Shown piece after piece: positions 36,811 through 47,994 of a stretch of 64,000 nt of DNA. A program made the translations under genes and the position numbers. Source of the DNA: Hyphococcus sp. (GTDB lineage: Bacteria > Pseudomonadota > Alphaproteobacteria > Caulobacterales > Parvularculaceae); the NCBI GenBank assembly GCA_013002535.1, contig JABDJK010000080.1, positions 1-64,000 on the forward strand. Reading direction: 5' to 3'. The number at the start of each line of letters is the position of its first letter. Position 1 is the stretch's first letter. Under the pieces are notes generated by a model. The model was not told the origin of the DNA, did not search any database, and saw nothing but the letters and a program-made list of their open reading frames with translations.

Positions 36811-37441
36811 GCCGTCGAAAACTAACGGCTTCAGGAATATGACGGCGTTTGAGGCCGTCATGTCCATCAAGGTCGGCAAGGGTGCGCGCGATACGCAATA
36901 TCCGCGTATAGGCGGGGCCGAAAATCCAAGGGTTTTGCGGCGCGGGACAATAACAATATTCCCTCTGCATCTGGGTCCGCAAATTAGTTGAAATTTGCAC
37001 CGCTTAGCGTTGCATCGGTGGCGCCGGCGCGATCTATTTGCGCTTGCCGTTCAATCGCGACGCGCGCGGCAACGGTTTCGGGTTCCTTACCGCTCGCCTG
37101 CGGGCCACCGGCGCTATCGAACCATCCAGGCCCAACTCCCCATGACAGCGAAGCCTTCCCCGGCATGGCTTGGGGCGGCGCCCATTTCTATGAGCACGCC
37201 GAGCGCAATCGCGAGCTCGAAATGGCCCTCCTCTTTTGGTAAATCCGCCGATGCGAGATTGACGGTGATCCGCTTGGGCGCGACCCCTAACCCGAACACG
37301 CCCTCTCACTTGCGAAACGGCCTTGTCCGGTAAACCGACTACGGCGAAGGTCGGTTGTCCGTTGACGAGTTGCGTTTGCACTGTCGCCGGGGGCCGGGCT
37401 TCGACGCCATGAAACGCGAATGTCGTGACTTATGCGATCAT
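36811..37441 (-). pseudogene. comM: comM (yifB) remnant: internal deletion, frameshifts and early stop
   Basis: Decayed gene for ComM, the MCM-like branch-migration ATPase used in natural transformation. Reading leftward from an ATG at 37441, codon 4 is a stop, then VTTFAFHGVEARP and QLVNGQPTFAVVGLPDKAV match the family N-terminus. A small deletion and frame change lead to GLGVAPKRITVNLASADLPKEEGHFELAIALGVL, and another frame change to GELGLDGSIAPVA. After degraded sequence the family C-terminus appears as YTRILRIARTLADLDGHDGLKRRHIPEAVSFR (about 36910-36811). The central ATPase, some 300 residues, is missing. Intact ComM is about 510 residues, so this cannot be active. Confidence 0.88.
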
Positions 37442-37601
37442 GAAATACCCATTCAGCGCTAACGCGTTTCAAAATGCCGCGGCGCCATGGAATATCGCTT
37501 AGAACATTTGAAGAACAAATTCTTTGCCCTAGCACAATAGCAGGGTCTTGACGAACGCCGCCGCTTGGCGTGACTTGGGAGCGACGGAAGGAAGCGATTG
37601 A

Positions 37602-39479
37602 ATGAGCGATATAATTTCGCCGCCTAAACCTGTTTTGGCGTTTCGGGTCGGCGTTACTGGCCACCGGTTGTCGCGTCTGGACCCAAGCCAGATCGGACGG
37701 ATCAATCAGCAGGTTAACTGGATCCTCGCAACCGTTGAGGCGGGCATGCGTGTCGCCCATAAGAAATTCGCCGTCGAGTATGCCGATAAAGATCCGATCC
37801 AGTACTTTGTCAGCGCGCTCGCCGACGGGGCTGACACGCTGGCGGCGCAATGCGCGCTCGAAAACAAATGGCGGCTTCTTGCCCCTTTGCCATTTTCAAA
37901 AAAACTCTACCAGACGGATTTTTCACCGACCGACCGCGACGAATTTGAAACCCTGATTAATGACGCCGACGCAATTGCGGAACTGGACGGCTTGCGCAAT
38001 GCCCCGGCCCAGGAAGACCGGGCCTACCTTCAGGCCGGACTGGTCACGCTGGATCAATCCGACCTGCTCATCGCGATCTGGGACGGCGAGGAGGCGCGCG
38101 GCGTTGGCGGCACTGCGATGATCAAGGAAGAGGCGTTGACGGCTGGAAAGCCCGTTCTCTGGATCAACGCCAATCACGAAAAACCAATCGTTTTTCTGAC
38201 AACGGATAATGAAGAGCAAGTCGTAACCGAAGAGGCTGTTGCGGAGGCTATTGAGCGCGTAGTCGCGCCGCCTTCGATGGAAGAAGTCGAACACCCCTTT
38301 GCCGGGCAGGACACCCATGCACTGATGGCCTACCATCAGTATGCAGAGGAGCATGCGCACAAAATTAATTGGGGCTCCTTCTTTCAGTTCTGGGAAAAAG
38401 CCTTTGCCGGCAAGTGGCCGTTCACTATAGCGCTCCTGGCCCGATCGCCTGCGTCAGAAATAGAAAATGCGCGCAAATCCACTCTTGCCGAAAAACTGGC
38501 GGCTTCAAGCCACGACCAGAAAGTTTTTAACGATTTGATCATCCCGCGTTTTGCCTGGGCCGATCATCTCGCGATCCACTATGGCAATCTTTATCGCTCG
38601 TCCTACTATTTCAATTATATGTTCGCAGCGGTCGCGGTATTTCTCGCCCTGCTCGATCTGGTCATGCATGATTATCACATCGGATCGAAAACCTTGTGGA
38701 TTTCGATTGAGGTGACGCTGATCTGTTTGATCCTTTTGGTGACAACGGCGGGCAAACGCGGGCGCTGGCACGAAAAGTGGATCGATTATCGTCAGCTGGC
38801 GGAAGAGCTGCGCATGTACAGGCTCTATTTCCTGACATTGGGCTTTAATTCCAGCGACGAAGAAATCGCGAAAGGCGAAGGCGGCGAGGCGGCGGGGTGG
38901 GTCGACTGGTATTTCGCGGCGACCCGGCGTGAGGCGGGAATGACGTCCGGCGCCTTTGATAAGGATTCAATCCAGTTGATTGCCAAGACAATTCTTGAAG
39001 AGGAAATCAAACCGCAAATCTCCTACCATGGCGGCAAGGCGGATATGCTGCACAAGATAGAGCACCGGCTGCATCATTACGGCGAATATGCCTTTGGCGC
39101 GACCCTACTCGTGTGTCTCGGTTATTTGACGCTTGTCGTTCTTGCTGGCGACACATCGCCTTTGGCGAAATGGGCGAAATATACGAAATACGACGTCAAA
39201 AACTGGGTGACCATGTTGACCGGGTTCTTGCCGGCGCTCGGCGCGTCGTTTTTTGGGATACGGGTTCAGGGCGAGTTTGGCTCAACTGCAGAGCGCTCCC
39301 ATGCAACAGCGGCGCAACTGCAGAATATGTCGACCAAATTTGAAGCCATCATCAACGCAAAAACGCCGCGGCTCGAAATGCTGCGCATTCGAATATCAGA
39401 AGCCGCCCGCGCGATGTTGATGGAGAATATGGACTGGCGCCTTGTCTATATTTCCAAACCGTTGAATTTGCCCGGTTAA
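37602..39479 (+). CDS. SLOG-domain protein with four transmembrane helices (SLATT-like)
   Basis: Membrane protein of 625 residues. The N-terminal Rossmann-type SLOG domain (about 12-190) shows FRVGVTGHRLSRL, SALADGADTLAAQCAL and the GVGGTA turn, a fold that binds or processes nucleotides in DprA, LOG and TRPM-type sensors. An acidic linker (about 205-250) follows. The C-terminal half has two helix pairs (about 335-354/362-383 and 493-516/533-554) joined by RWHEKWIDYRQLAEELR, the sequence style of SLATT/DUF4231 membrane effectors. It precedes the TIR-FGE gene by 125 bp on the same strand. Predicted role: nucleotide-signal sensor coupled to a membrane effector; inference from domain architecture. 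Confidence 0.8.
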   Translation: MSDIISPPKPVLAFRVGVTGHRLSRLDPSQIGRINQQVNWILATVEAGMRVAHKKFAVEYADKDPIQYFVSALADGADTLAAQCALENKWRLLAPLPFSKKLYQTDFSPTDRDEFETLINDADAIAELDGLRNAPAQEDRAYLQAGLVTLDQSDLLIAIWDGEEARGVGGTAMIKEEALTAGKPVLWINANHEKPIVFLTTDNEEQVVTEEAVAEAIERVVAPPSMEEVEHPFAGQDTHALMAYHQYAEEHAHKINWGSFFQFWEKAFAGKWPFTIALLARSPASEIENARKSTLAEKLAASSHDQKVFNDLIIPRFAWADHLAIHYGNLYRSSYYFNYMFAAVAVFLALLDLVMHDYHIGSKTLWISIEVTLICLILLVTTAGKRGRWHEKWIDYRQLAEELRMYRLYFLTLGFNSSDEEIAKGEGGEAAGWVDWYFAATRREAGMTSGAFDKDSIQLIAKTILEEEIKPQISYHGGKADMLHKIEHRLHHYGEYAFGATLLVCLGYLTLVVLAGDTSPLAKWAKYTKYDVKNWVTMLTGFLPALGASFFGIRVQGEFGSTAERSHATAAQLQNMSTKFEAIINAKTPRLEMLRIRISEAARAMLMENMDWRLVYISKPLNLPG

Positions 39480-39604
39480 GCGCAATTCTTGCCAATCTGT
39501 AAGCCCCGCGGGGAAATTCGCGTCTTGCGCGAAAGCCTAAAATTGCGCAACCACATCCACGCGTGCGCGAAATTCATGCGGGCGCTGCAGTAAACGCCAA
39601 ATCG

Positions 39605-41752
39605 ATGTCAGCTATTTCTGTTTTACATTCCGAAAGTGACGGCGCCCTCGGTGAAAAAATCGCCGATACATTGAAAAAGGGCGGTCATTCCGCGCACGCA
39701 GTCGCGAGCGGATCGCCGCAGGAACCAGAACTGCCCGATAGCGATGCGGCGATCGTGATTTGGTCGCAGGCGGCGATGAAACTGGCGCGACTGCACGATC
39801 AGGCGCGCGAAGCGCTGGCGCGCGGCGCCCTCATTCCCGTTGCCGTTGGCGGGGCCCCGGCGCCCATCGGTTTCGAAGAAGTGCCGCCCGTGGATTTGTC
39901 CGGCTGGGTCGGCGACGAAAATGATCCGCGCTGGCGCTTTGTACTCGAAGAGATCAACTTGGCGACCCGCACCAGAATTCTCGAAGATAACGATCTCTGG
40001 GCTACGGCGGAGCGCGAAGAAAATGAAGCAGAAAATTTGGACGGGCAGCAAGACTTTCTCGCTGATACTGGCGGTGATTTTCAACAAACGTCGTCCGACG
40101 ACGAAATCCAGCAGGGCGATCTTGAAATTGCACAAACGCCAGCGCCGGCGCCGGTTCAGGCCAGTCCGTCAAATCTTATCGCGTCCGCCCGGGTAAAATA
40201 TTCCGGCGCTGCCGCCCCGGTCTATAAATTTGACTTTGATGAAGCCGATGCGACGCCGAAGTCAGGCAGCAGGTTCAGCCCTGTTTACGTAACCGCCGGC
40301 GGCGCTGTTGTGCTCGCTGCGATTACTGCGGTGGCGGCGTTTCTGGCGCCGACGCTAATTTTTTCTGGCGATCAACCGGCGCCTGTCGAGCGGGCGGCGG
40401 TAGAGGCGCCGGTTGAAGGAATCGTCGCCGCAATTGACGCGCCCGCCGACGCGGCTCCGCAAGATTTGCCAACGGTCAATCTTGGCGTTGTTCAACCTGC
40501 CGAAGACCGGGCGGCGACGGATGCGACTGACGGCGCGGCTTTATTGGCGAGCGCGGCTCGCACTGCACCAGATATGGCGACCGCTGAAACACCGTCTACG
40601 GACAATATAGAGGGCCTGGCGGCGCCGGCGGATGAACCTGCTTCTATTACGTCAGAACCGGAATTGGCCGACGCATCACACGAGCTCGCAGCGCAGGCGA
40701 ACCTTGAAGCTGCAGATGCCTCTGCGACTGACGAGCCGATAGAGACCGTAGTCGACGAGACAGAAACCGCCATTGCGAGCGCGAAAGATTCAGACGCGGT
40801 TGGCGACCTGATCGCGGCGCTCGATGCCGGCGACGCGCAAGCGCTTGCGACCGAAACTGCAATTGACGATGTGCTGGAGGAGCCCGCCGCGCCTGACGGC
40901 CTTGCCGGGGTTGAGGGCGATGCATTGGCCGGGCTGATCGCCGCGATTGAGCGCGGCAAAGACGAGCTTGGGATAAATGAACCAGCGCCCGCGGCGACGC
41001 CTGCTCGGGCCATTCAAGGCGTAAAGGATTGCAGCGTCTGCCCGGAAATGGTCGCGCTATCGGGCGGCAGTTTCCAGATCGGCGCGCCCGTAGGCGAAGC
41101 TGCGCGACAGGAAACTGAAGGCCCGATGGCGTTTGTCGCCATCCAGCGACCATTTGCGATTAGCGCCAGCGAAATCACATTCGCGCAGTGGGACGCTTGC
41201 GTTGCCGACGGCGGCTGCGCTTACCGCCCGGCAGACAGTGGTTGGGGTCGCGCAGACCGCCCGGTGATCAATGTCTCTTTCGCTGACGCAACCTCTTATA
41301 CACGCTGGCTCTCGGCGAAAACTGGAAACACCTACCGATTGCCGAGCGAGGCCGAATGGGAATTTGCCGCCCGCGCCGGCAACGCAGGCCCACTCAGTAT
41401 CAACGGCGCTCTCTCGCCGACCGTCGCAAACTATAACGGCAATTATCCCTTCGCCGGACCACGCGGAGAATTCCGTGAGCGGACGACCCCGGTCGCGAGC
41501 TTTGCGCCCAACGCCTATGGCCTCTTCGATATGCACGGCAATGTCTGGGAATGGACGTCAGATTGTTGGGCGGCGAGCCATGCCGGCAATCCTGGCGACG
41601 GCAGTCCCCGCAGCGGCGAATGTTCATCGCGGGTATTAAAAGGCGGCGCCTGGAACACCGGCGGCTGGCGCTTAAGATCCGCGCACCGGATCGAAAAACG
41701 CGCCGCCGCCCGCGAAAACGACATTGGATTCCGCGTCGTTCGTGGCGAATAG
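39605..41752 (+). CDS. TIR-like domain / membrane helix / FGE-fold protein
   Basis: A 715-residue protein with a novel-looking layout. Residues 1-125 form a TIR-like fold (ISVLHSESDGALGEKIADTL, DSDAAIVIWSQAAM, ALIPVAVGG), but the region that should hold the NADase Glu reads LHDQAREALARG, so catalysis is doubtful. A single transmembrane helix lies at about 229-253, followed by a long Ala/Asp/Glu/Pro-rich linker (about 255-470). Residues about 480-714 are an FGE/sulfatase-modifying-factor fold (GGSFQIGAP, YRLPSEAEWEFAARAG, GLFDMHGNVWEWTSDCW) in which the GGSW-CxxxxC site is GGAWNTGGW, without the catalytic cysteines. TIR should be cytosolic and FGE periplasmic. The start at 39605 is chosen; a GTG at 39563 is possible. 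Confidence 0.82.
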   Translation: MSAISVLHSESDGALGEKIADTLKKGGHSAHAVASGSPQEPELPDSDAAIVIWSQAAMKLARLHDQAREALARGALIPVAVGGAPAPIGFEEVPPVDLSGWVGDENDPRWRFVLEEINLATRTRILEDNDLWATAEREENEAENLDGQQDFLADTGGDFQQTSSDDEIQQGDLEIAQTPAPAPVQASPSNLIASARVKYSGAAAPVYKFDFDEADATPKSGSRFSPVYVTAGGAVVLAAITAVAAFLAPTLIFSGDQPAPVERAAVEAPVEGIVAAIDAPADAAPQDLPTVNLGVVQPAEDRAATDATDGAALLASAARTAPDMATAETPSTDNIEGLAAPADEPASITSEPELADASHELAAQANLEAADASATDEPIETVVDETETAIASAKDSDAVGDLIAALDAGDAQALATETAIDDVLEEPAAPDGLAGVEGDALAGLIAAIERGKDELGINEPAPAATPARAIQGVKDCSVCPEMVALSGGSFQIGAPVGEAARQETEGPMAFVAIQRPFAISASEITFAQWDACVADGGCAYRPADSGWGRADRPVINVSFADATSYTRWLSAKTGNTYRLPSEAEWEFAARAGNAGPLSINGALSPTVANYNGNYPFAGPRGEFRERTTPVASFAPNAYGLFDMHGNVWEWTSDCWAASHAGNPGDGSPRSGECSSRVLKGGAWNTGGWRLRSAHRIEKRAAARENDIGFRVVRGE

Positions 41753-41845
41753 ACCGCAACGCTTTCACATAAACGCCTTTATTCCGCCTATATCCGGGGG
41801 CTAGTGTGCGCTCGGGCGAGTATCGATCATACTGGGAGAGACCCC

Positions 41846-43495
41846 ATGCATAGAATATCAAGCTTGCTGGCCGGCGTAGCAACATTCGCGCTTGTCGCCT
41901 GTACATCGACGACTGATAAGCCGGACGTCGATGTGGTTGATGCGGAAGCCGACATTGCGCAAGAATCCGTCGCGGTAACGGGAAACTCTGTTGTAATGCG
42001 GCAGAAGGCGCTCGGAGCGTATGCGTCATCGCCAGCGATGATGCCGCCGCCTGACCCGCAAATCACGGAGGAATATCCGGAAACCGATCCGAACCCGGTT
42101 AAGCTCGTTTCCGAAGAACCGGTCTCAACGTTTTCGTCCGATGTCGATACATCGTCATACTCGGTGACGCGCCGTTATATCCTGCAGAATCATTCCCTGC
42201 CGCCGTCCGACGCCGTGCGGGTCGAGGAGTTTCTCAACTATTTCACTTATGACTATAAGATGCCGGAAAGCGCTAATGCGCCGTTCACGCCAACGGTTTG
42301 GGTGACGCCTTCGCCCTGGAACGCCGGCGCCAAACTCATGCATATCGGCGTCAAAGGCTTTGATATTGAGCCCGAAGAAACACCTGACGCGAACATCGTT
42401 TTGCTGCTTGATGTCTCCGGCTCGATGAACAGCGAAAACAAATTGCCGCTGGTCAAAAAGTCGATGGAGTTGCTGGTCGACGAAATGTCGAAAGACGACA
42501 TGATTTCCATTGTCGTTTACGCCGGCGCTGCGGGCGTTGTGCTGGAGCCGACGCCGGGCAATGAGAAGACCAAGATCATGGAGGCGCTGAACGCGCTATC
42601 TGCCGGCGGCTCTACTGCGGGCGGCGAGGGCATCGCCCTCGCCTATAGCCTCGCGGAAGAAAATTTCGACAAGGACAAAGTCAACCGGGTGATCCTCGCC
42701 ACGGACGGCGACTTTAATGTTGGCGTCGTCGATGCGGACAGCCTTGAAGATTATGTCGCTCGCAAGCGCGAGACGGGCATCTTTCTGACGGTGCTTGGGT
42801 TCGGCCAGGGCAACTATAATGACCTTATCGCCCAGAAGCTGGTGCAGGCTGGCAACGGAGTCGCCGCTTATATCGACACGCTGAACGAGGCGCGCAAAGT
42901 GCTGGTGCGCGAGTTTCGCTCGACGCTTTTCCCGATTGCTCGCGACTTAAAATTCCAGGTTGAGTTCAACCCGGCGGCGGTGCGCGAATATCGCCTGATC
43001 GGATACGAGACACGGATCCTTAACCGCGAAGATTTCAACAATGACGCCGTTGACGCTGGTGACATTGGCTCCGGCCATACGGTGACGGCGATTTACGAGT
43101 TTGTGGAAACGGGTTCTGACGCCGGGCTGATTGATGACCTGCGTTATCAGGACGCGCCGGCGGCGAGCGGATCTGCCAGCGAATATGCATTTGTCCGGCT
43201 GCGTTATAAATTGCCGCAAGAGGACGAGAGCGACCTTATCGAGAAGCCGGTTCTCATTGCTGACGCTTATTCGTCCCTGTCGCGCGCGCCCCGCGATGCT
43301 CGTTTTGCCGCCGCCGTTGCCGCTTTCGGTCAGAAAATTCAGCGCGCGCCCTATACGAAAGCAATGTCGCTTGACGACATCATTGATATGGCAAACGGCG
43401 CAAAAGGCCGCGACCCTTACGGTGACCGAGCGGAATTCGTTCAAATTGTCCGCGCCAGCGAAACGCTGTTAAGCGCCGGTGCAAGCGACGATTAA
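41846..43495 (+). CDS. Von Willebrand factor A-domain lipoprotein, YfbK family
   Basis: A 549-residue envelope protein with lipobox FALVACTST after a signal from MHRISSLLAGVA (ATG 41846; an upstream Met would bury the signal). The N-terminal YfbK-type domain carries STFSSDVDTSSYSVTRRYI and EEFLNYFTYDY. The vWA domain has MIDAS residues DVSGSMNSEN (about 189-198), a Thr in STAGGEG and the ATDGDFNVG turn, so metal-dependent ligand binding is likely intact. A C-terminal DUF3520-like domain completes the family layout. It is 93 bp downstream of the TIR-FGE gene on the same strand. YfbK homologues are common alone, so partnership is only suggested by proximity. Confidence 0.9.
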   Translation: MHRISSLLAGVATFALVACTSTTDKPDVDVVDAEADIAQESVAVTGNSVVMRQKALGAYASSPAMMPPPDPQITEEYPETDPNPVKLVSEEPVSTFSSDVDTSSYSVTRRYILQNHSLPPSDAVRVEEFLNYFTYDYKMPESANAPFTPTVWVTPSPWNAGAKLMHIGVKGFDIEPEETPDANIVLLLDVSGSMNSENKLPLVKKSMELLVDEMSKDDMISIVVYAGAAGVVLEPTPGNEKTKIMEALNALSAGGSTAGGEGIALAYSLAEENFDKDKVNRVILATDGDFNVGVVDADSLEDYVARKRETGIFLTVLGFGQGNYNDLIAQKLVQAGNGVAAYIDTLNEARKVLVREFRSTLFPIARDLKFQVEFNPAAVREYRLIGYETRILNREDFNNDAVDAGDIGSGHTVTAIYEFVETGSDAGLIDDLRYQDAPAASGSASEYAFVRLRYKLPQEDESDLIEKPVLIADAYSSLSRAPRDARFAAAVAAFGQKIQRAPYTKAMSLDDIIDMANGAKGRDPYGDRAEFVQIVRASETLLSAGASDD

Positions 43496-43580
43496 TAAGC
43501 GTTACTCATCGCTTAAGACGCCTCGCCGGCATGCGCATTTCTGACGCATAAAAATTGCCGCCTTCGCACGCCCTTCAGGG

Positions 43581-43609
43581 GTTGCGGGGGCGACGCCACC
43601 TACCTATAT
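43581..43609 (+). promoter_or_regulatory. Possible RpoH (sigma-32) heat-shock promoter of dnaK
   Basis: GTTGC (43581) and CCTATAT (43603-43609), about 17 bp apart, fit the alphaproteobacterial RpoH pattern (CTTG... and CYTATNT); the minus-10 match is exact and the minus-35 is weak. It lies 184 bp before the dnaK start in an otherwise gene-free 297-bp region that also ends in a GGAGAG ribosome-binding site. Confidence 0.45.
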
Positions 43610-43792
43610 CCCGCCCGAACAATAGCGCTGATCTTAAGGAAAAGCGCAAGATTAGGGTTTAATCTAAGGGGCCAGCTCGCTTCCGGCGCTTTTCAGGCGC
43701 ATTTCCGGTCAATTTTGACAAAACCGGAATTTCGCTGATCGAAGGCCGGGTCACCAGATGAAACGGGCGGCTCGCTGACAGGAGAGACTATT

Positions 43793-45721
<1,929 letters not shown>

Positions 45722-45762
45722 TTCCGCGAAACACCTCCCGCGTTTGATTAAGGGGCGACGGG

Positions 45763-46614
45763 ATGACGCCAACACTGCCAACCGATGACAAATTCGGCGC
45801 GTATGCCCTCTCTGGCTTACGCGCCAATTTGCGTGGTCTTGGGTGTTCCCTGCCGAAAAGCTATGGCGCAAAGCGAGTCGCGTCCTTTCTCCGCAAACTG
45901 ACCATTGTCGGGCGCGATGACCCGTTTGACGTGACGCCCTTTCCCGGTCAGAGCGCTAGGCTCTACCCCCGCGACAATCTCTGTGAAAAGCGCGTCTTCG
46001 CCGCCCCGCAATTGTGGGACGCCGATGAGCGCGCAGCGCTCGAACGCGCAATCATTGCCGCGCCCGCTGGCCGGCCGTTCATCTTTGTCGACGCAGGCGC
46101 CAATGTCGGGCTTTATTCGCTCTATGCCCGCAGCGCCGCTGCGGCGCATAGCCGGGCTTTTAGAGGTCTGGCTATCGAACCGGACCCGGAAAACGCGCGG
46201 CGGCTGAAATTTAACCTCTCCGCCTCCGGCGCCGACGAAATCACACTGGCTGAGACGGCCCTCGCGGCGGAGGAAGGGACTGTCCACCTCGCTTCTCACG
46301 CCGATAATCGCGGCGAAATCAAATTAAGCGACGATGGAAAGCCGGTGCGCGCTGCGCCTTTGGCGAAAGTGATGGCCGAGGCCGGAATTCTTGCTGCAGA
46401 CGCGTTGAAAATCGACATTGAGGGGGTCGAATTCGACGTTCTGAGCACCTATTTCAAGGATCAAGCGCCGGAAAAAAGACCGGCAACGATCATCATGGAG
46501 ACCCCGCGAAGGGACGACGGCAATGCCGCCGCGGTCAATTTGTGCCGCGAAAATGGATATGAAATAGCCGAGCGAACCCGGATGAATTCGGTGTTGGCGA
46601 AGAGGGATAGTTAA
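45763..46614 (+). CDS. FkbM-family SAM-dependent methyltransferase
   Basis: A 283-residue class I methyltransferase of the FkbM type. The SAM-binding [19 protein letters not shown] lies near residue 105, [16 protein letters not shown] follows, and [16 protein letters not shown] is the characteristic FkbM block. These enzymes O-methylate sugars or polyketides; the substrate is unknown. It sits between dnaK and dnaJ on the same strand (41 bp after dnaK, 16 bp before dnaJ), so it probably shares their heat-shock transcript. The N-terminal 60 residues lack recognised motifs. Confidence 0.88.
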   Translation: MTPTLPTDDKFGAYALSGLRANLRGLGCSLPKSYGAKRVASFLRKLTIVGRDDPFDVTPFPGQSARLYPRDNLCEKRVFAAPQLWDADERAALERAIIAAPAGRPFIFVDAGANVGLYSLYARSAAAAHSRAFRGLAIEPDPENARRLKFNLSASGADEITLAETALAAEEGTVHLASHADNRGEIKLSDDGKPVRAAPLAKVMAEAGILAADALKIDIEGVEFDVLSTYFKDQAPEKRPATIIMETPRRDDGNAAAVNLCRENGYEIAERTRMNSVLAKRDS

Positions 46615-46630
46615 GGGTCGGTCGAAGTTT

Positions 46631-47806
46631 ATGGCGCAACAGTGTTTCTATGAGACCCTCGGGGTCGAGCGCGGCGCGGACCAGGCGGCGATAAAATCGG
46701 CGTTCCGTAAGCGCGCAATGCAATACCACCCTGACCGCAATAAAGACGATCCGGCAGCGGAGCAAAAATTCAAAGAGCTCGGCAATGCTTACGAAATTCT
46801 TTCCGACGACCAAAAACGCGCGGCCTATGATCGCTTCGGTCACGCCGCGTTTGAAAATAGCGGCATGAATGGCGCCCGCGGCTTTGGCGGCGGTGCGGCT
46901 GGTATGGGCGCCGGCGGGTTCGCCGATATTTTTGACGATATCTTCTCCGAATTCATGGGCGGGCGCGGCGGGGCGCGCAGAGGTGGCCCGGGCCGCGGCG
47001 CCGACCTCAAATACAATCTTCAAGTTACCCTAGAAGACGCCTTCAGCGGCAAAAAAACCGAGATTAAAGTGCCGGGCTCAGTTTCCTGCGAGACGTGTGA
47101 GGGCTCCGGCGCTAAACCGGGCTCCGGCCCGACCCATTGCGGCACCTGCAAGGGCGCAGGGCGCGTGCGCGTACAGCAAGGGTTTTTCACGATTGAGCGC
47201 ACCTGCCCCCATTGCCATGGCGAGGGGCAGACGATCTCCGATCCGTGTACCGACTGTTCAGGTCAGGGCCGGGTCCGCCGCGAGCGCACGCTTTCCGTCG
47301 ATATCCCGGCGGGGATCGAGGACGGCACACGCATTCGCTTGTCGGGCGAGGGCGAGGCGGGTCCCCGCGGCGGGCCGGAAGGCGATCTCTACATCTTTGT
47401 CGGCGTTAAAGAGCACCAGTTATTCGAGCGCGACGGGCCTGATCTTTACTGCGCCATGCCGATCCCGATGACAACGGCGGCTCTCGGCGGCGATTTCGAG
47501 ACGCCGACCATCGACGGGGGCCGCGTCAACATCAAGGTGCCCGAAGGCGCCCAGACCGGCAAACGTTTCCGCGTGCGCGGCAAGGGCATGACCCAGCTTG
47601 ACCAGTCAGGCCGGGGCGACATTCGCCGGCGCGGCGACCTCTATGTTGAGGTTCAGGTCGAAACCCCCACCGGCCTCAACGCCGAACAGAAAGATCTTCT
47701 CAAACAATTCTGCGAGGCCGGCGGCGGCGAAAACTGCTCCCCCCAACATCGCGGGTTTTTTGAGAGAGCGAAGACTTTTTGGGATAATGTGACCGACGGT
47801 CTGTAG
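46631..47806 (+). CDS. dnaJ: Molecular chaperone DnaJ (Hsp40)
   Basis: Type I Hsp40 (391 residues) that delivers substrates to DnaK and stimulates its ATPase. The J domain with HPDRN (about 4-67) is followed by a Gly-rich linker ([20 protein letters not shown]), the four zinc-finger repeats [24 protein letters not shown] and CTDCSGQG (about 155-215), and the C-terminal peptide-binding domains ending FWDNVTDGL. All eight Zn cysteines are present. It follows fkbM by 16 bp. Confidence 0.98.
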   Translation: MAQQCFYETLGVERGADQAAIKSAFRKRAMQYHPDRNKDDPAAEQKFKELGNAYEILSDDQKRAAYDRFGHAAFENSGMNGARGFGGGAAGMGAGGFADIFDDIFSEFMGGRGGARRGGPGRGADLKYNLQVTLEDAFSGKKTEIKVPGSVSCETCEGSGAKPGSGPTHCGTCKGAGRVRVQQGFFTIERTCPHCHGEGQTISDPCTDCSGQGRVRRERTLSVDIPAGIEDGTRIRLSGEGEAGPRGGPEGDLYIFVGVKEHQLFERDGPDLYCAMPIPMTTAALGGDFETPTIDGGRVNIKVPEGAQTGKRFRVRGKGMTQLDQSGRGDIRRRGDLYVEVQVETPTGLNAEQKDLLKQFCEAGGGENCSPQHRGFFERAKTFWDNVTDGL

Positions 47807-47994
47807 TCCTTATCGCCCAAACGCTGCATAGAAATATCACTTTCGATGGCATCGATATTGTTGCAAGGGCGCCGAATGGCCTAGCATCAAGACTCTGATT
47901 TACGGTTTTTGTTATGTTGCGCGGTGCGCCATTTTCGATGCGATTCAGACAATAACGCGATCAATGTGCGGCTGACCACAGTGAAGGAAGAAAC

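Noticed and set aside
36713-36991. 92-codon plus-strand frame opposite the comM remnant
   Set aside because: The minus strand of the same DNA encodes the recognisable ComM C-terminus; the plus frame has no motif.
39504-39513. CCCCGCGGGG palindrome after the SLOG gene
   Set aside because: No loop and no T tract, so not a terminator; probably chance in GC-rich DNA.
40492-41013. Ala/Ser-rich minus-strand frame opposite the TIR-FGE linker
   Set aside because: Mirror of the acidic repeat-like linker; no independent features.
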